The translations under genes were made by a program, and so were the position numbers. A stretch of 64,000 nt of DNA, from positions 62,001-126,000 of the forward strand of contig JANRIR010000051.1 of assembly GCA_033764725.1 (NCBI GenBank). The letters are read 5' to 3'. This document shows positions 50,778 to 59,783 of this stretch, in pieces. The stretch comes from RI-43 sp033764725. Lineage in GTDB: Bacteria; Pseudomonadota; Alphaproteobacteria; Caulobacterales; Aquidulcibacteraceae. Positions within the stretch are counted from its first letter, which is position 1, and each line of letters opens with the position of its first letter. The notes below the pieces were generated by a model. That model saw nothing but the letters and a program-made list of their open reading frames with translations, searched no databases and had not been told where the DNA came from.

Positions 50778-51164
50778 ATGACCGATCCGCACGACCCGCT
50801 CACCGTCGTCAAAGCCTTCATGGCCGAGATGGCGGTGAAAGACTATGACAACGGCCTGCGTTTCATCGCGGATGATTGCGTCTACGAGAACATGCCTCTC
50901 GCGAAGGTCGCTGGCCCTGCGGGGGTGCGCGCCGTGCTCGAGCCGTTCTTCGCCCCGACGATCGAGAACGAATTCCTGATCCTGCGTGAGGCGACCGCCG
51001 GCCCGGTGGTGTTCCTCGAGCGGCTCGACCGCCATCTGCTCGCCAGCGGCTGGGTCGAGCTGCCGGTGACCGGGGTGTTCGAGGTGCGCGACGGCAAGAT
51101 CACGCTCTGGCGCGACTATTTCGATGCGGCCACGATCCTGAGCAAATGGCCGGCGGCGGCGTGA
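50778..51164 (+). CDS. Limonene-1,2-epoxide hydrolase-like (NTF2/SnoaL fold) protein
   Basis: A 128-residue NTF2-like protein with family features of limonene epoxide hydrolases: a helical start DPLTVVKAFMAEMAVKDYDNGLRFIADDCVYENMP, then EFLILREATAGPVVFLERLDRH and FEVRDGKITLWRDYFD, in which the Arg-Asp and Asp residues correspond to the catalytic Asp-Arg-Asp network. Activity on an epoxide is likely but the substrate is unknown. GAAGGAG stands before the ATG. It follows the TIR-like gene by 66 bp on the same strand, and the two form a small insert in the dcw cluster. Confidence 0.85.
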   Translation: MTDPHDPLTVVKAFMAEMAVKDYDNGLRFIADDCVYENMPLAKVAGPAGVRAVLEPFFAPTIENEFLILREATAGPVVFLERLDRHLLASGWVELPVTGVFEVRDGKITLWRDYFDAATILSKWPAAA

Positions 51165-51185
51165 GGCTGGAAAAGTAGGCGCCCT

Positions 51186-51294
51186 CCCTCTCCCTCCGCC
51201 AGGAGGGAGAGGGCCGGGGTGAGGGTGGGGCGCACACACCCCAAGCGTCGCACACCCCCCCTCACCCTGCCCTCTCCCCCACGGGGGGAGAGGG
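51186..51294. repeat. Palindromic intergenic repeat, possible bidirectional terminator
   Basis: A perfect 12-bp inverted repeat CCCTCTCCCTCC/GGAGGGAGAGGG (51186-51197 and 51202-51213, 4-base loop) is followed by a second hairpin with an 11-bp stem CCCTCTCCCCC/GGGGGAGAGGG (51270-51280 and 51284-51294). Between them GTGAGGG and CCCTCAC can also pair. CCCTCACCC-GCCCTCTCCC-type elements are dispersed in many proteobacterial genomes. It stands between the convergent epoxide-hydrolase-like gene and murB. Confidence 0.75.
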
Positions 51295-51303
51295 TTGGCG
51301 CAA

Positions 51304-52182
51304 TCAAGGCCGCCCGATCCGCTTGATCTCCCATTCCAGCGTCACGCCTGTTTTGGCGAGCACCGCGGCGCGCACGTCTTCGCCGAGACCTTCGATATCG
51401 GCGGCGCTGGCCTCGCCGGTATTGATGAGAAAGTTCGCGTGCTTTTCACTGACCTGCGCGCCGCCGCGCCGGGCGCCGCGCATGCCGGCTTCGTCGACGA
51501 CTTTCCACGCCGAATGGCCGGGCGGGTTCTTGAACGTGGAGCCGCCGGTTTTCTCCCGGATCGGCTGCGACTGCTCGCGCTGCGCGGTGATTTCGCCCAT
51601 CATCGCGGTGACGACCTCCGCATCCTCGGCCACGCCTTGAAACGTCGCGTCGAGAAAGATGAGCCCCGGCGGCAGCGCATTGCGGCGATAGGTGAAGCCG
51701 AACTCCTTGTTCGACAGTGAAACGATCTCGCCGTCGCGCGTCATCGCCGTCGCCTCGATGAGGATGTCCTTGGTCTCGCGCCCATAGCAGCCGGCGTTCA
51801 TCGTCAGCGCGCCGCCGATCGTGCCCGGCACGCCGATGAGAAACTCCAACCCGCCGATCCCCGCTTTCGCCGCCGCTTTCGCGACCATGGAATCGAGCGC
51901 GCCGGCGCCGGCGCGAATGCGCGCGCCGTCGAGAACCTCGATCTGCGCCCACGCCCGACCGGCAAGGCGAAGAACCACGCCGTCGACGCCGCGGTCGCGG
52001 ATGATCACGTTCGATCCCACGCCAAGCGGCAGCACGTGCGCTTCGCGCGGAAACGTTTTGAGGGATGCGGAAAGATCATCGCGGTCGGCGGGAAGGAACA
52101 AGAAATCCGCCGGCCCGCCGACGCGAAACCAGGTGAAGGGCGCAAGCGGCGCATTCGCGACGATCTCGCCGCGCACGCTCAT
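51304..52182 (-). CDS. murB: UDP-N-acetylenolpyruvoylglucosamine reductase
   Basis: FAD enzyme of 292 residues that makes UDP-N-acetylmuramate with NADPH. FAD-binding segments are TWFRVGGPADFLFLPAD, LPLGVGSNVIIRD and IGVPGTIGGALTMNAGCYGRE; GGSTFKNPPGHSAWKVVDEAGMRG has the catalytic Ser. The absence of the loop present in E. coli MurB and the ending region fit the type II form. ATG overlaps the murC stop by ATGA. It is the last gene of the long rsmH-murB operon, followed by the palindromic repeat. Confidence 0.95.
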   Translation of the reverse strand: MSVRGEIVANAPLAPFTWFRVGGPADFLFLPADRDDLSASLKTFPREAHVLPLGVGSNVIIRDRGVDGVVLRLAGRAWAQIEVLDGARIRAGAGALDSMVAKAAAKAGIGGLEFLIGVPGTIGGALTMNAGCYGRETKDILIEATAMTRDGEIVSLSNKEFGFTYRRNALPPGLIFLDATFQGVAEDAEVVTAMMGEITAQREQSQPIREKTGGSTFKNPPGHSAWKVVDEAGMRGARRGGAQVSEKHANFLINTGEASAADIEGLGEDVRAAVLAKTGVTLEWEIKRIGRP

Positions 52183-53588
52183 CCGCCGAGCTTCCCGGCC
52201 AGGGCGTTGGCGTGGGCGGTGATGTCGCCGGCGCCAAGACAGACGACAAAATCGCCGGGCTTGGCCTCCGCGCGCACGAGCGCGGCCATGTCCTCCAGCG
52301 CGGCAAGCTTGCGGGCGCCGCGATGCCCCGTCTTGGCGATGGCGGCGACCAGCGCGTCGGCGTCGACGCCCGGGATCGGCGCTTCGCCTGCGGGATAGAC
52401 GTCCGCGATCGCCGCGATGTCGGCGTCGGCGAAACACGTTGCGAATTCCGCGAACAGATCACGCAACCGGGTGTAGCGATGCGGCTGGGCGATGGCGATG
52501 ACGCGGCCTTCGCAAATGTCTTTCGCCGCGCGCAGCACGGCGGCGATCTCCACCGGATGGTGGCCGTAATCGTCGATGATGCGCACGCCGTTCCACTCGC
52601 CGACGGCCGAGAAACGCCGCTTTACGCCGCCGAAAGACCGCAGGCCCTTGCGTATTTGCGCGTCGTTGACGCCAAGCTCGCGCGCCACGGCGATGGCGGC
52701 GACTGCGTTCTGCACATTGTGGCGGCCGGCCATCGGCAGGAAGAGATCGTGCAGCGTCACGCCCGGTCCCTCGCCGCGCCGGCGCGCAATGATGTCGAAG
52801 GTCACGCCGGTCTTGGCCGAGCGCAGATTGACCGCGCGGACATCGGCGCCCTCGTCGAACCCGTAGGCGACGATGCGGCGATCGACGACCGTCTGCGCGA
52901 TCTGGCGCACGCGCGGATGATCGACGCACATCACCGCAAAGCCGTAGAACGGAATGTTTTGCACGAAGCTGCGGAAGCCGTCGGTCATCGCTTCCTCGGT
53001 GCCGTAATGATCGAGATGCTCGGGATCGGCGTTGGTGACGATCACCGCCGTCGCGCGCAGGCGCGTGAACGTGCCGTCGCTCTCGTCGGCCTCCACCACC
53101 ATCCAATCGCCTTCGCCGATCCGTGCGTTGGAGCCATAGGCGTTGATCACGCCGCCATTGATCACCGTGGGATCGACGCCGCCGGAATCGAGCAGCGATG
53201 CGACCATCGACGTCGTCGTCGTCTTGCCGTGCGTGCCGCCGATCGCGACGGTCCATTTCAGGCGCATCAATTCGGCGAGCATCTCGGCGCGGCGCACCAC
53301 CGGCACGCCCTGCGCACGCGCCGCCTCGACCTCCGGATTGCCGCCCTTGATGGCGGAGGAGATCACCAGCACGCCCGCGCCGTCGATATTCGCCGCGTCG
53401 TGGCCGATCATGATCCGCGCGCCGAGCGCGCGCAGGCGCTCGGTGTTGGCGCTTTCGCGCGCATCGGAGCCCTGCACATCGTAGCCGAGCGTCTTCATCA
53501 CTTCGGCGATGCCGGACATGCCGATGCCGCCGACGCCGACGAAATGCACAGGTCCGACATCGAAGGGAACGGGGCGGGTTGTGGCCAT
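52179..53588 (-). CDS. murC: UDP-N-acetylmuramate--L-alanine ligase
   Basis: Mur ligase of 469 residues adding L-Ala to UDP-MurNAc. The N-terminal Rossmann domain starts VHFVGVGGIGMSGIAEVM, the central ATPase domain has the P-loop AIGGTHGKTTTTSM, and the C-terminal domain carries IDDYGHHPVEIAAVL and AQPHRYTRLRDLF, both MurC-specific. It is followed directly by murB (4-bp overlap) and preceded by murG with a 9-bp gap. Confidence 0.97.
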   Translation of the reverse strand: MATTRPVPFDVGPVHFVGVGGIGMSGIAEVMKTLGYDVQGSDARESANTERLRALGARIMIGHDAANIDGAGVLVISSAIKGGNPEVEAARAQGVPVVRRAEMLAELMRLKWTVAIGGTHGKTTTTSMVASLLDSGGVDPTVINGGVINAYGSNARIGEGDWMVVEADESDGTFTRLRATAVIVTNADPEHLDHYGTEEAMTDGFRSFVQNIPFYGFAVMCVDHPRVRQIAQTVVDRRIVAYGFDEGADVRAVNLRSAKTGVTFDIIARRRGEGPGVTLHDLFLPMAGRHNVQNAVAAIAVARELGVNDAQIRKGLRSFGGVKRRFSAVGEWNGVRIIDDYGHHPVEIAAVLRAAKDICEGRVIAIAQPHRYTRLRDLFAEFATCFADADIAAIADVYPAGEAPIPGVDADALVAAIAKTGHRGARKLAALEDMAALVRAEAKPGDFVVCLGAGDITAHANALAGKLGG

Positions 53589-53597
53589 CGAACGCGT

Positions 53598-54695
53598 CTA
53601 GCGCGTACCCAGCGCTTCCGCCAGATCGGCCAGGGTGCGCGCCGCTTCAGGCCGGGCGGCGCCGCGGGCGGCGGCGGCGCGCACGGCGAGGTCGTGGGGA
53701 TCGGACAGGCGCAGCGCCAACAGGGCGGCGAGGCGGGCCGGCGTCAAGTCGCGCTCGGCGATGACGTCGGCGGCGCCGACTTCCGTCATGCTTTCGGCGT
53801 TGGCGGTCTGGTGGTCGTCGGCGGCGATCGCAAGCGGGATCAGGATCGCGGGACGGCCGACGGCCTGCAGCTCGGTCACGGTCGAGGCGCCGGCGCGTGC
53901 GATGACGCACTGCGCAGCGCCAAGCCGTGCGGCCATGTCGGTGAAGAAGGGCGCAACCACCGCCGGCACGCCCGCCTCGGCATAGACGGCGCGGACATCC
54001 TCGATCTGCTCCTCGCGCGCCTGCTGCGTCACGCGCACGCGCGCGCGTAAGGCCGGCGGCAGGTCGAGAAACGCCAAGGGCACGACCTCGCCGAACACGC
54101 GTGCGCCCTGGCTGCCGCCGGTGATCAGAACCTCGATCGGCCCGCCGGCGGAGACGATCGGATAAGGCCGCTCGCGCATCGCCAGGATCGGCGCGCGCAC
54201 GGGATTGCCGGTCACGCGCTTGCGCGCCGCGGCTTGCGTGGGCAGACGATCGAGCCGCTCGAACCCGCACGCGACGATCGCGGCGTCCTTGGCGAAAGCG
54301 CGGTTGACGCGGCCGAGCACGGCGTTCTGCTCATGAATGAGGATCGGCCGGCGTTGCGCGCGCGCCGCCCACAGCGCCGGCAAAGACGGATAGCCGCCGA
54401 AGCCGGCGACGACTTTCGGGTCATGCGCGCGCAGCCGCTTTCCTGCAGCCCCGATCCCGCGCCAGATCGTGAACGCCGCGCGCGCCGCGGCGATCGGATT
54501 GCGCGACTGGATGGTTGCGGCCGGCGTGTCCTCAACCAGATCCGCGGGAAAGCCTTCGGCGTAGCGGCGCCCGCGCGCATCCGTCATGAGCACGACGCGC
54601 CAGCCGCGGCTCTTCATTTCGGTTGCGAAGGCGGCCGCGGGAAACATGTGCCCGCCGGTGCCGCCTGCGGCGATCACCACCGCGCGCGCGCTCAC
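53598..54695 (-). CDS. murG: UDP-GlcNAc--lipid I N-acetylglucosaminyltransferase
   Basis: GT28 glycosyltransferase of 365 residues that turns lipid I into lipid II on the inner face of the membrane. The N-terminal GGTGGHMFPAAAFATEM loop, GFGGYPSLPALWAA, HEQNAVLGRVNR and the C-terminal donor site ITGGSQGARVFGEVV and ARAGASTVTELQAVGRPAILIPLAIAADDHQTANAE are typical. The start is a GTG that overlaps the ftsW stop (GTGA). Confidence 0.96.
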   Translation of the reverse strand: MSARAVVIAAGGTGGHMFPAAAFATEMKSRGWRVVLMTDARGRRYAEGFPADLVEDTPAATIQSRNPIAAARAAFTIWRGIGAAGKRLRAHDPKVVAGFGGYPSLPALWAARAQRRPILIHEQNAVLGRVNRAFAKDAAIVACGFERLDRLPTQAAARKRVTGNPVRAPILAMRERPYPIVSAGGPIEVLITGGSQGARVFGEVVPLAFLDLPPALRARVRVTQQAREEQIEDVRAVYAEAGVPAVVAPFFTDMAARLGAAQCVIARAGASTVTELQAVGRPAILIPLAIAADDHQTANAESMTEVGAADVIAERDLTPARLAALLALRLSDPHDLAVRAAAARGAARPEAARTLADLAEALGTR

Positions 54696-55819
54696 CGCTG
54701 CGACTCCGGATACAGATACGCGCCCGGCCGCGCGCGCGTCAGCGCCAGAATGAAGCCGACGCACAAACACGCGCTCAACATCGACGAACCGCCATACGAG
54801 ACGAAGGGCAGCGTCATGCCCTTCGCGGGCGCAAGGCTGGTGTTCACCGCGATATGGATCACCGCCTGCGCTGCGATCAGCGTGGTCAAACCGGCCGTGG
54901 CCAATTGCGCGAACGGATCGATCAGCCGACTCGCGCGCGACAGGCCGCGCCAGGTCAGCGCCGCATAGAGCGCGATCAGCCCGATCGAGGCGAGCAGCCC
55001 GAACTCCTCCGCCGCGACCGCATAGATGAAATCCGCGTGCGCGTCGGGCAATTGCCGCTTGATCACGCCCTCGCCTGGGCCGCGTCCGAACAGACCGCCC
55101 GCCGCGATCGCGTCGAGCGCGCGGCTCACCTGCTCGCTCGGCTCGCCGAACCAGGCGTCAATGCGCGCGCGCACATGGGGAAACAGGGCGTACGCGATCG
55201 GCGGCGTGGCGAGCGCGCCGCCGCCGAGGCCAAGCACCCAGCGCCACGACAGCCCAGACATCAGCAGCATCGCCGACAGCACGGCGAACAACAACAGCGT
55301 CTGCCCCACATCCGGCTGCAACAGCAGCAGGAACGCCACAATGGTGAAACTTGCACATGCCAGCGCGCGTCCCGGAAAGCCCGGTCGCCGCATCTGCTCC
55401 GACAGCATCCACGCCCAGAAAATCACAAGCCCCGGCTTCAACGCCTCGGACGGTTGCACCGACAACGGGCCGAGATCGAGCCAGCGCGCAGCGCCGTTGC
55501 GTTCGGGCGTGACGACCAGCGTCAAAGCGACGAGCGCCGCAGCGCCAACCATCACCACGAAGCCCACGCGCCGCACGAGACGCGCGTCGAACGACGCCGC
55601 AACCGCAATCAGCGCCATGCCGCCGAGGGCGAACGCCGCATGCTTGATCGACAAGGCGAACGCATTGTCTGCGGCGATGCGCTGTGTGATCGTCGGCGTT
55701 GCGGCGAGCGATAAAACCATGCCTGCGCCGATGAGCGCCAGCGCGGCCGCGATGATCGTGCCGTCGAATGCGGACTGCGCCCGCGCAGGGCTCGGCGCGG
55801 CGTACGCGGCGTCGGTCAT
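54692..55819 (-). CDS. ftsW: Peptidoglycan glycosyltransferase FtsW
   Basis: SEDS-family glycan polymerase of the septum, 375 residues with about ten membrane helices. Diagnostic parts are ARWLDLGPLSVQPSEALKPGLVIFWAWML, LLLQPDVGQTLLLF (catalytic Asp region), GPGEGVIKRQLPDAHADFIYAVAAEEFGL and LPFVSYGGSSMLSACLCVGFILAL. It works with FtsI, encoded in the same operon. ATG overlaps the murD stop by ATGA. Confidence 0.95.
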   Translation of the reverse strand: MTDAAYAAPSPARAQSAFDGTIIAAALALIGAGMVLSLAATPTITQRIAADNAFALSIKHAAFALGGMALIAVAASFDARLVRRVGFVVMVGAAALVALTLVVTPERNGAARWLDLGPLSVQPSEALKPGLVIFWAWMLSEQMRRPGFPGRALACASFTIVAFLLLLQPDVGQTLLLFAVLSAMLLMSGLSWRWVLGLGGGALATPPIAYALFPHVRARIDAWFGEPSEQVSRALDAIAAGGLFGRGPGEGVIKRQLPDAHADFIYAVAAEEFGLLASIGLIALYAALTWRGLSRASRLIDPFAQLATAGLTTLIAAQAVIHIAVNTSLAPAKGMTLPFVSYGGSSMLSACLCVGFILALTRARPGAYLYPESQR

Positions 55820-57246
55820 GGCGCGGCCCCGGCGCGGCGGGCGGCGTCGACTTCGCGCGCAATCCGCGCGACGGCGGCCTTGAACGCCTCGCCGCGCTGC
55901 TCGTAGTCGCGGAACTGGTCGTAGGAGGCGCACGCCGGCGACAACAGCACCACAGGATCAGCTGCGCCGGAAAGACGTGCGTCGAGAAACGCCTGCGCCA
56001 CCGCCGCATCGAGATCGGCGCAACGCATGCTGGCCGCGCGGCCCTCCAGCGTGCGCTCGAAAGCGGGCGCGGCCTCGCCGATCAGATAGGCCTTGGCGAT
56101 GCGCGGGAAAAAGCGCGCGAGGCTGTCGATGCCGCCCTCCTTGGCCACGCCGCCGGCGATCCAATGGACGCGCGGATAGACCGCAAGCGCCTGTGCTGCG
56201 GCGTCGGCGTTGGTGGCCTTGCTGTCATTGACGAACCGCACGCCGGCAATCTCGCCGGCGGCTTCGAGCCGATGCGGCAGGCCGGGAAAGGTCTGCAGCG
56301 CCTGCGCGATCGCGCGCGTCTCCACGCCAAGCGCGCGCGCGACGGCGAACGCGGCGGCGGCGTTCTGCGCGTTGTGGCGGCCCTTCAGCGCAGGCGCCTG
56401 CGCAAGATCGGCGGCGGCTTCCGCGCGTCCGCCCAGCGCGTCGTAGAGTTTCGACCCGAGCGCGCACACGCCGCGGCCCAGCGCCTGACCGGCGGAGATC
56501 GGGATCACGCGCTGCGCCCCGCGCGCGACCAGTTCGGTGCACACGCCCGCGCAGATCGCGTCGTCGACGCCGATGACGGCGACGTCGCCTGCGCCCTGAT
56601 TATCGAAGATGCGCCGCTTGGCGGCCACGTAATTCGCCATTGCGCCGTGCCGGTCGAGATGGTCGGGCGCGACATTGAGCATCACCGCGGCGTCGCAGCG
56701 CAGGGTTTCGGTGAGATCGAGCTGGAAGCTCGACAATTCCAGCACGCACCAGGCGCCGGCGTGGATCGGCTCCATGTCGAGCGCGGCGGCGCCGATATTG
56801 CCGCCGACGCGCACGTCTTTTCCGGCGCTGCGCAGAATGTGCCCGATCAGCGCCGTGGAGGTGGATTTGCCGTTGGTGCCGGTGACGCCAATGACCTTTG
56901 GCCGCGCGCTGGGCGCGCGCGTGTTCACCGTCATCGCGAACAATTCGATATCGCCGATGATCGGCACCCCAACCGCGCGCGCCAGGGTGACGACGCGGTG
57001 CGGCTCGGGGTGCGTCAGCGGCACGCCGGGCGACAGCACAAGCGCTGCAAAGCTGCGCCAGTCGCGCGCATTGATGTCGGACGTGGCGACGCCCGCGCGC
57101 TCCGCGTCAGCGCGTTTGACGGGATCGTCGTCCCAGGCATGCACGCGTGCGCCGCCGGCCGCCAGCGCGCGCGCGGCCGCAAGCCCGGTGCGCGCCAAGC
57201 CGAACACCGCGACGTCGCGGCCGGAAAACGCATCGACGACGATCAT
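55816..57246 (-). CDS. murD: UDP-N-acetylmuramoylalanine--D-glutamate ligase
   Basis: Mur ligase of 476 residues that adds D-Glu. The N-terminal domain has VAVFGLARTGLAAARALAAGG; the P-loop is IGVTGTNGKSTSTALIGH; ELSSFQLDLTETLRCDAAVMLNVAPDHLDRHG and FVNDSKATNADAAAQAL, IAGGVAKEGGIDSL are MurD-type blocks. The 4-bp overlaps with mraY upstream and ftsW downstream point to translational coupling. Confidence 0.96.
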   Translation of the reverse strand: MIVVDAFSGRDVAVFGLARTGLAAARALAAGGARVHAWDDDPVKRADAERAGVATSDINARDWRSFAALVLSPGVPLTHPEPHRVVTLARAVGVPIIGDIELFAMTVNTRAPSARPKVIGVTGTNGKSTSTALIGHILRSAGKDVRVGGNIGAAALDMEPIHAGAWCVLELSSFQLDLTETLRCDAAVMLNVAPDHLDRHGAMANYVAAKRRIFDNQGAGDVAVIGVDDAICAGVCTELVARGAQRVIPISAGQALGRGVCALGSKLYDALGGRAEAAADLAQAPALKGRHNAQNAAAAFAVARALGVETRAIAQALQTFPGLPHRLEAAGEIAGVRFVNDSKATNADAAAQALAVYPRVHWIAGGVAKEGGIDSLARFFPRIAKAYLIGEAAPAFERTLEGRAASMRCADLDAAVAQAFLDARLSGAADPVVLLSPACASYDQFRDYEQRGEAFKAAVARIAREVDAARRAGAAP

Positions 57247-58385
57247 CTGAGTTTCAGCGTGGCCAGGCCCGCCAGCGCGAAAATCACCGCCACGATCCAG
57301 AAGCGGATCACAATGGTGGATTCCTGCCAGCCGAGCTTTTCGAAATGGTGATGGATGGGCGCCATCAGGAACACGCGCTTGCCGGTGAGTTTGAACCAGG
57401 CGACCTGGATCATCACCGACAGCGCCTCCATCACGAACAGGCCGCCCACCACCGCGAGCACGATCTCATGCTTGGTCGCCACCGCAACCGCGCCGAGCAA
57501 ACCGCCCAGCGCCAGCGATCCCGTATCGCCCATGAACACACGCGCCGGCGGCGCGTTGTACCACAGAAAGCCGAGCGATCCGCCGAGCAGCGCGCCGAGT
57601 ATGGGCGCGACCTCGCCGACGCCCGCGACATGCTTGATGCCGAGATAGGCCGAATAGTCGATGCGCCCCACCAGATAAGCGATGAAGCCGAACGTCGCCG
57701 CTGCGATCATCACCGGCACGATGGCGAGGCCGTCGAGACCGTCGGTGAAGTTCACCGCATTGCCGGCGCCGACGATCACGACCATGGCGAAGACGACGAA
57801 GAACGGGCCAAGCTGGATGCCCATGTCCTTGAAGAACGGCACCGCCACGGCGGTGAAATTCTCCCCCGCCATGAGCGCCGCCCAGAAATCCGCGCTAGAT
57901 CGCGCCAGACCCGCGCTGTGCGACCATTCCGACGACAGCATGATGAGCGCGGCGCCAAGCGCGATGACGAATTCGAGCGCCAACCGCACGCGGCCCGACA
58001 GGCCGGCATGGGTCTGCTTCGTCACCTTCTGGAAATCGTCGATGAAGCCGATGGCGCCGAAGCCGAACAGCACCATCAGCACCGCCCACACATAGGAACT
58101 CGTCAGATCCGCCCAGAGCAGCGACGCGACGCCGACGCTGATCAGAATGATGAAGCCGCCCATCGTGGGCGTGCCCTTCTTGCTCAGAAGATGGCCCTGC
58201 GGCCCGTCGGTGCGGATCGGCTGGCCCTTGCCTTGCTTCTTGCGCAGCCAAGCGATCATCGGCGCGCCGATGACGAAGGCGATGATCAGCGCGGTGACGA
58301 TCGCGCCGCCGGTGCGGAACGTGATGTAGTTGAACAGATTGAAAATCTGCACCTGGTCATCGAACTGGCCGAGGAATTTCAGCAT
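57243..58385 (-). CDS. mraY: Phospho-N-acetylmuramoyl-pentapeptide-transferase
   Basis: Integral membrane enzyme of 380 residues with about ten helices that forms lipid I on undecaprenyl phosphate. The conserved cytoplasmic loops are all visible: KKGTPTMGGFIIL, IGFIDDFQKV (catalytic Asp pair), NAVNFTDGLDGLAI, and GDTGSLALGGLLGAVAV, ending with MAPIHHHFEKLGWQE. It starts 3 bp after the murF stop. Confidence 0.97.
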   Translation of the reverse strand: MLKFLGQFDDQVQIFNLFNYITFRTGGAIVTALIIAFVIGAPMIAWLRKKQGKGQPIRTDGPQGHLLSKKGTPTMGGFIILISVGVASLLWADLTSSYVWAVLMVLFGFGAIGFIDDFQKVTKQTHAGLSGRVRLALEFVIALGAALIMLSSEWSHSAGLARSSADFWAALMAGENFTAVAVPFFKDMGIQLGPFFVVFAMVVIVGAGNAVNFTDGLDGLAIVPVMIAAATFGFIAYLVGRIDYSAYLGIKHVAGVGEVAPILGALLGGSLGFLWYNAPPARVFMGDTGSLALGGLLGAVAVATKHEIVLAVVGGLFVMEALSVMIQVAWFKLTGKRVFLMAPIHHHFEKLGWQESTIVIRFWIVAVIFALAGLATLKLR

Positions 58386-58388
58386 CGA

Positions 58389-59783
58389 TCAGCTTTCCAA
58401 CTGCGCCAGCGCATCGACGACCAGCGCCATGCGCGAACTGTTTGAGCCCTTGACCAGCACCGCATCGTCGGCGCGCACGGCCGCCGCCACGATCGGCGCC
58501 AGCGCGGCGGCCGTCTCGGCATGGGCGCCGCGCATCGCATCGGGCAAGGCGTCGTAGAGCGCGCGCATGCGCGGCCCCGCGCAGAACACCAGATCGATCC
58601 GCGCCCGCGCCAGGGGCGTGGCGAGATCGGCGTGATAGCGCAATTCATCGGCGCCCAGTTCGAGCATGTCGCCGAGCGCGGCGATGCGCCGCCCGCCGGC
58701 GGCCAGGGTGCGCGCGCCGAGCGTCTCGAACGCCGCGGCCATGGAGGCGGGGTTGGCGTTGTAGGAATCGTCGATCAGCGTGAAAGCGCCTCCGGGCGAC
58801 GCCACCACGCGCGCCGCGCCCCGCCCCGCGATGGCGCCGAACTGCGCCAGCGCATGCGCTGCGGCGAACACGTCGGCGCCGGCGAGATCGGCGGCGGCGA
58901 GCGCGGCGACGGAATTGAGCGCCCAGTGCGCGCCCGGCGCCCCGATGCGATAGCGGATCTGGCGGCCCAGAATATCGGCTTCCGCGGTCGCGCCGTCATC
59001 GTGCATGTCGAAGCGCAGCAAGCGCGCCTCGCAGCCCGCCTCACGGCCGAACCTGATGACGCTGCCGGCATTGTTCTCCGCGGCGGCAAGCAAAACATGC
59101 GCGCACGGCGCCTCGTTCGGCACAAGCGCTGCGCCTGCCGGGCCAAGCCCCGTGTAGAGATCGCCCTTTTCCTCCGCGATCGCTTCAAGCGAGCCGAGAT
59201 TTTCGATATGCGCGGGCGCGATCCAGGTGACGACCGCGATGTCGGGGGCGACCATGTCCGCCAGCGGGCGAATTTCGCCGCGATGATTCATGCCGCACTC
59301 TAACACGGCGTACTGCGCCGAGATCGGCAGGCGCGCCAAAGTGAGCGGCACGCCCCAATGATTGTTGTAGCTTTTCACCGAAGCGTGCGTCGGCGCGCCG
59401 GCGCGCAAGGCGGCCGCGATCGCTTCTTTTGTGGACGTCTTGCCGACCGATCCCGTCACCGCGATGCGCACCGCCTTCGATCGATCCCGCGCTGCGATCC
59501 CGAGCGCGCGCAGCGCGTCCAGCACGTCGCGCACCACCAGGGCGGGCCCATGCGGACGCGCCGCCTCTGCGTCGCTGACCAGGGCCGCGGCAGCGCCGCG
59601 GGCGAAGGCGTCGGCGATGAAAGTGTGACCGTCGCGGACATCCTTCAGCGCGACGAACAGATCGCCGCGCTCGAGGCTGCGGGTGTCGATCGACACCCCG
59701 GAGGCGATCCAGGAATCGGCGCCGATCAAATGCCCGCCGGTCGCGGCGGCAGCGTCTTCGGCGAGCCAGAGCGCCTCGTTCAT
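58389..59783 (-). CDS. murF: UDP-MurNAc-tripeptide--D-alanyl-D-alanine ligase
   Basis: Mur ligase of 464 residues that adds D-Ala-D-Ala made by Ddl. Residues 1-95 are the UDP-binding domain (VSIDTRSLERGDLFVALKDVRDGHTFIADAF); the P-loop is AVTGSVGKTSTKEAI; SYNNHWGVPLTLARL, AVLECGMNHRGEI and IDDSYNANPASMAAAFETL are MurF signatures. The start overlaps the murE stop by ATGA. Confidence 0.96.
   Translation of the reverse strand: MNEALWLAEDAAAATGGHLIGADSWIASGVSIDTRSLERGDLFVALKDVRDGHTFIADAFARGAAAALVSDAEAARPHGPALVVRDVLDALRALGIAARDRSKAVRIAVTGSVGKTSTKEAIAAALRAGAPTHASVKSYNNHWGVPLTLARLPISAQYAVLECGMNHRGEIRPLADMVAPDIAVVTWIAPAHIENLGSLEAIAEEKGDLYTGLGPAGAALVPNEAPCAHVLLAAAENNAGSVIRFGREAGCEARLLRFDMHDDGATAEADILGRQIRYRIGAPGAHWALNSVAALAAADLAGADVFAAAHALAQFGAIAGRGAARVVASPGGAFTLIDDSYNANPASMAAAFETLGARTLAAGGRRIAALGDMLELGADELRYHADLATPLARARIDLVFCAGPRMRALYDALPDAMRGAHAETAAALAPIVAAAVRADDAVLVKGSNSSRMALVVDALAQLES

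Noticed and set aside
52212..54050. A 612-codon plus-strand frame
   Set aside because: Antisense to murC and murG, which are certain genes.
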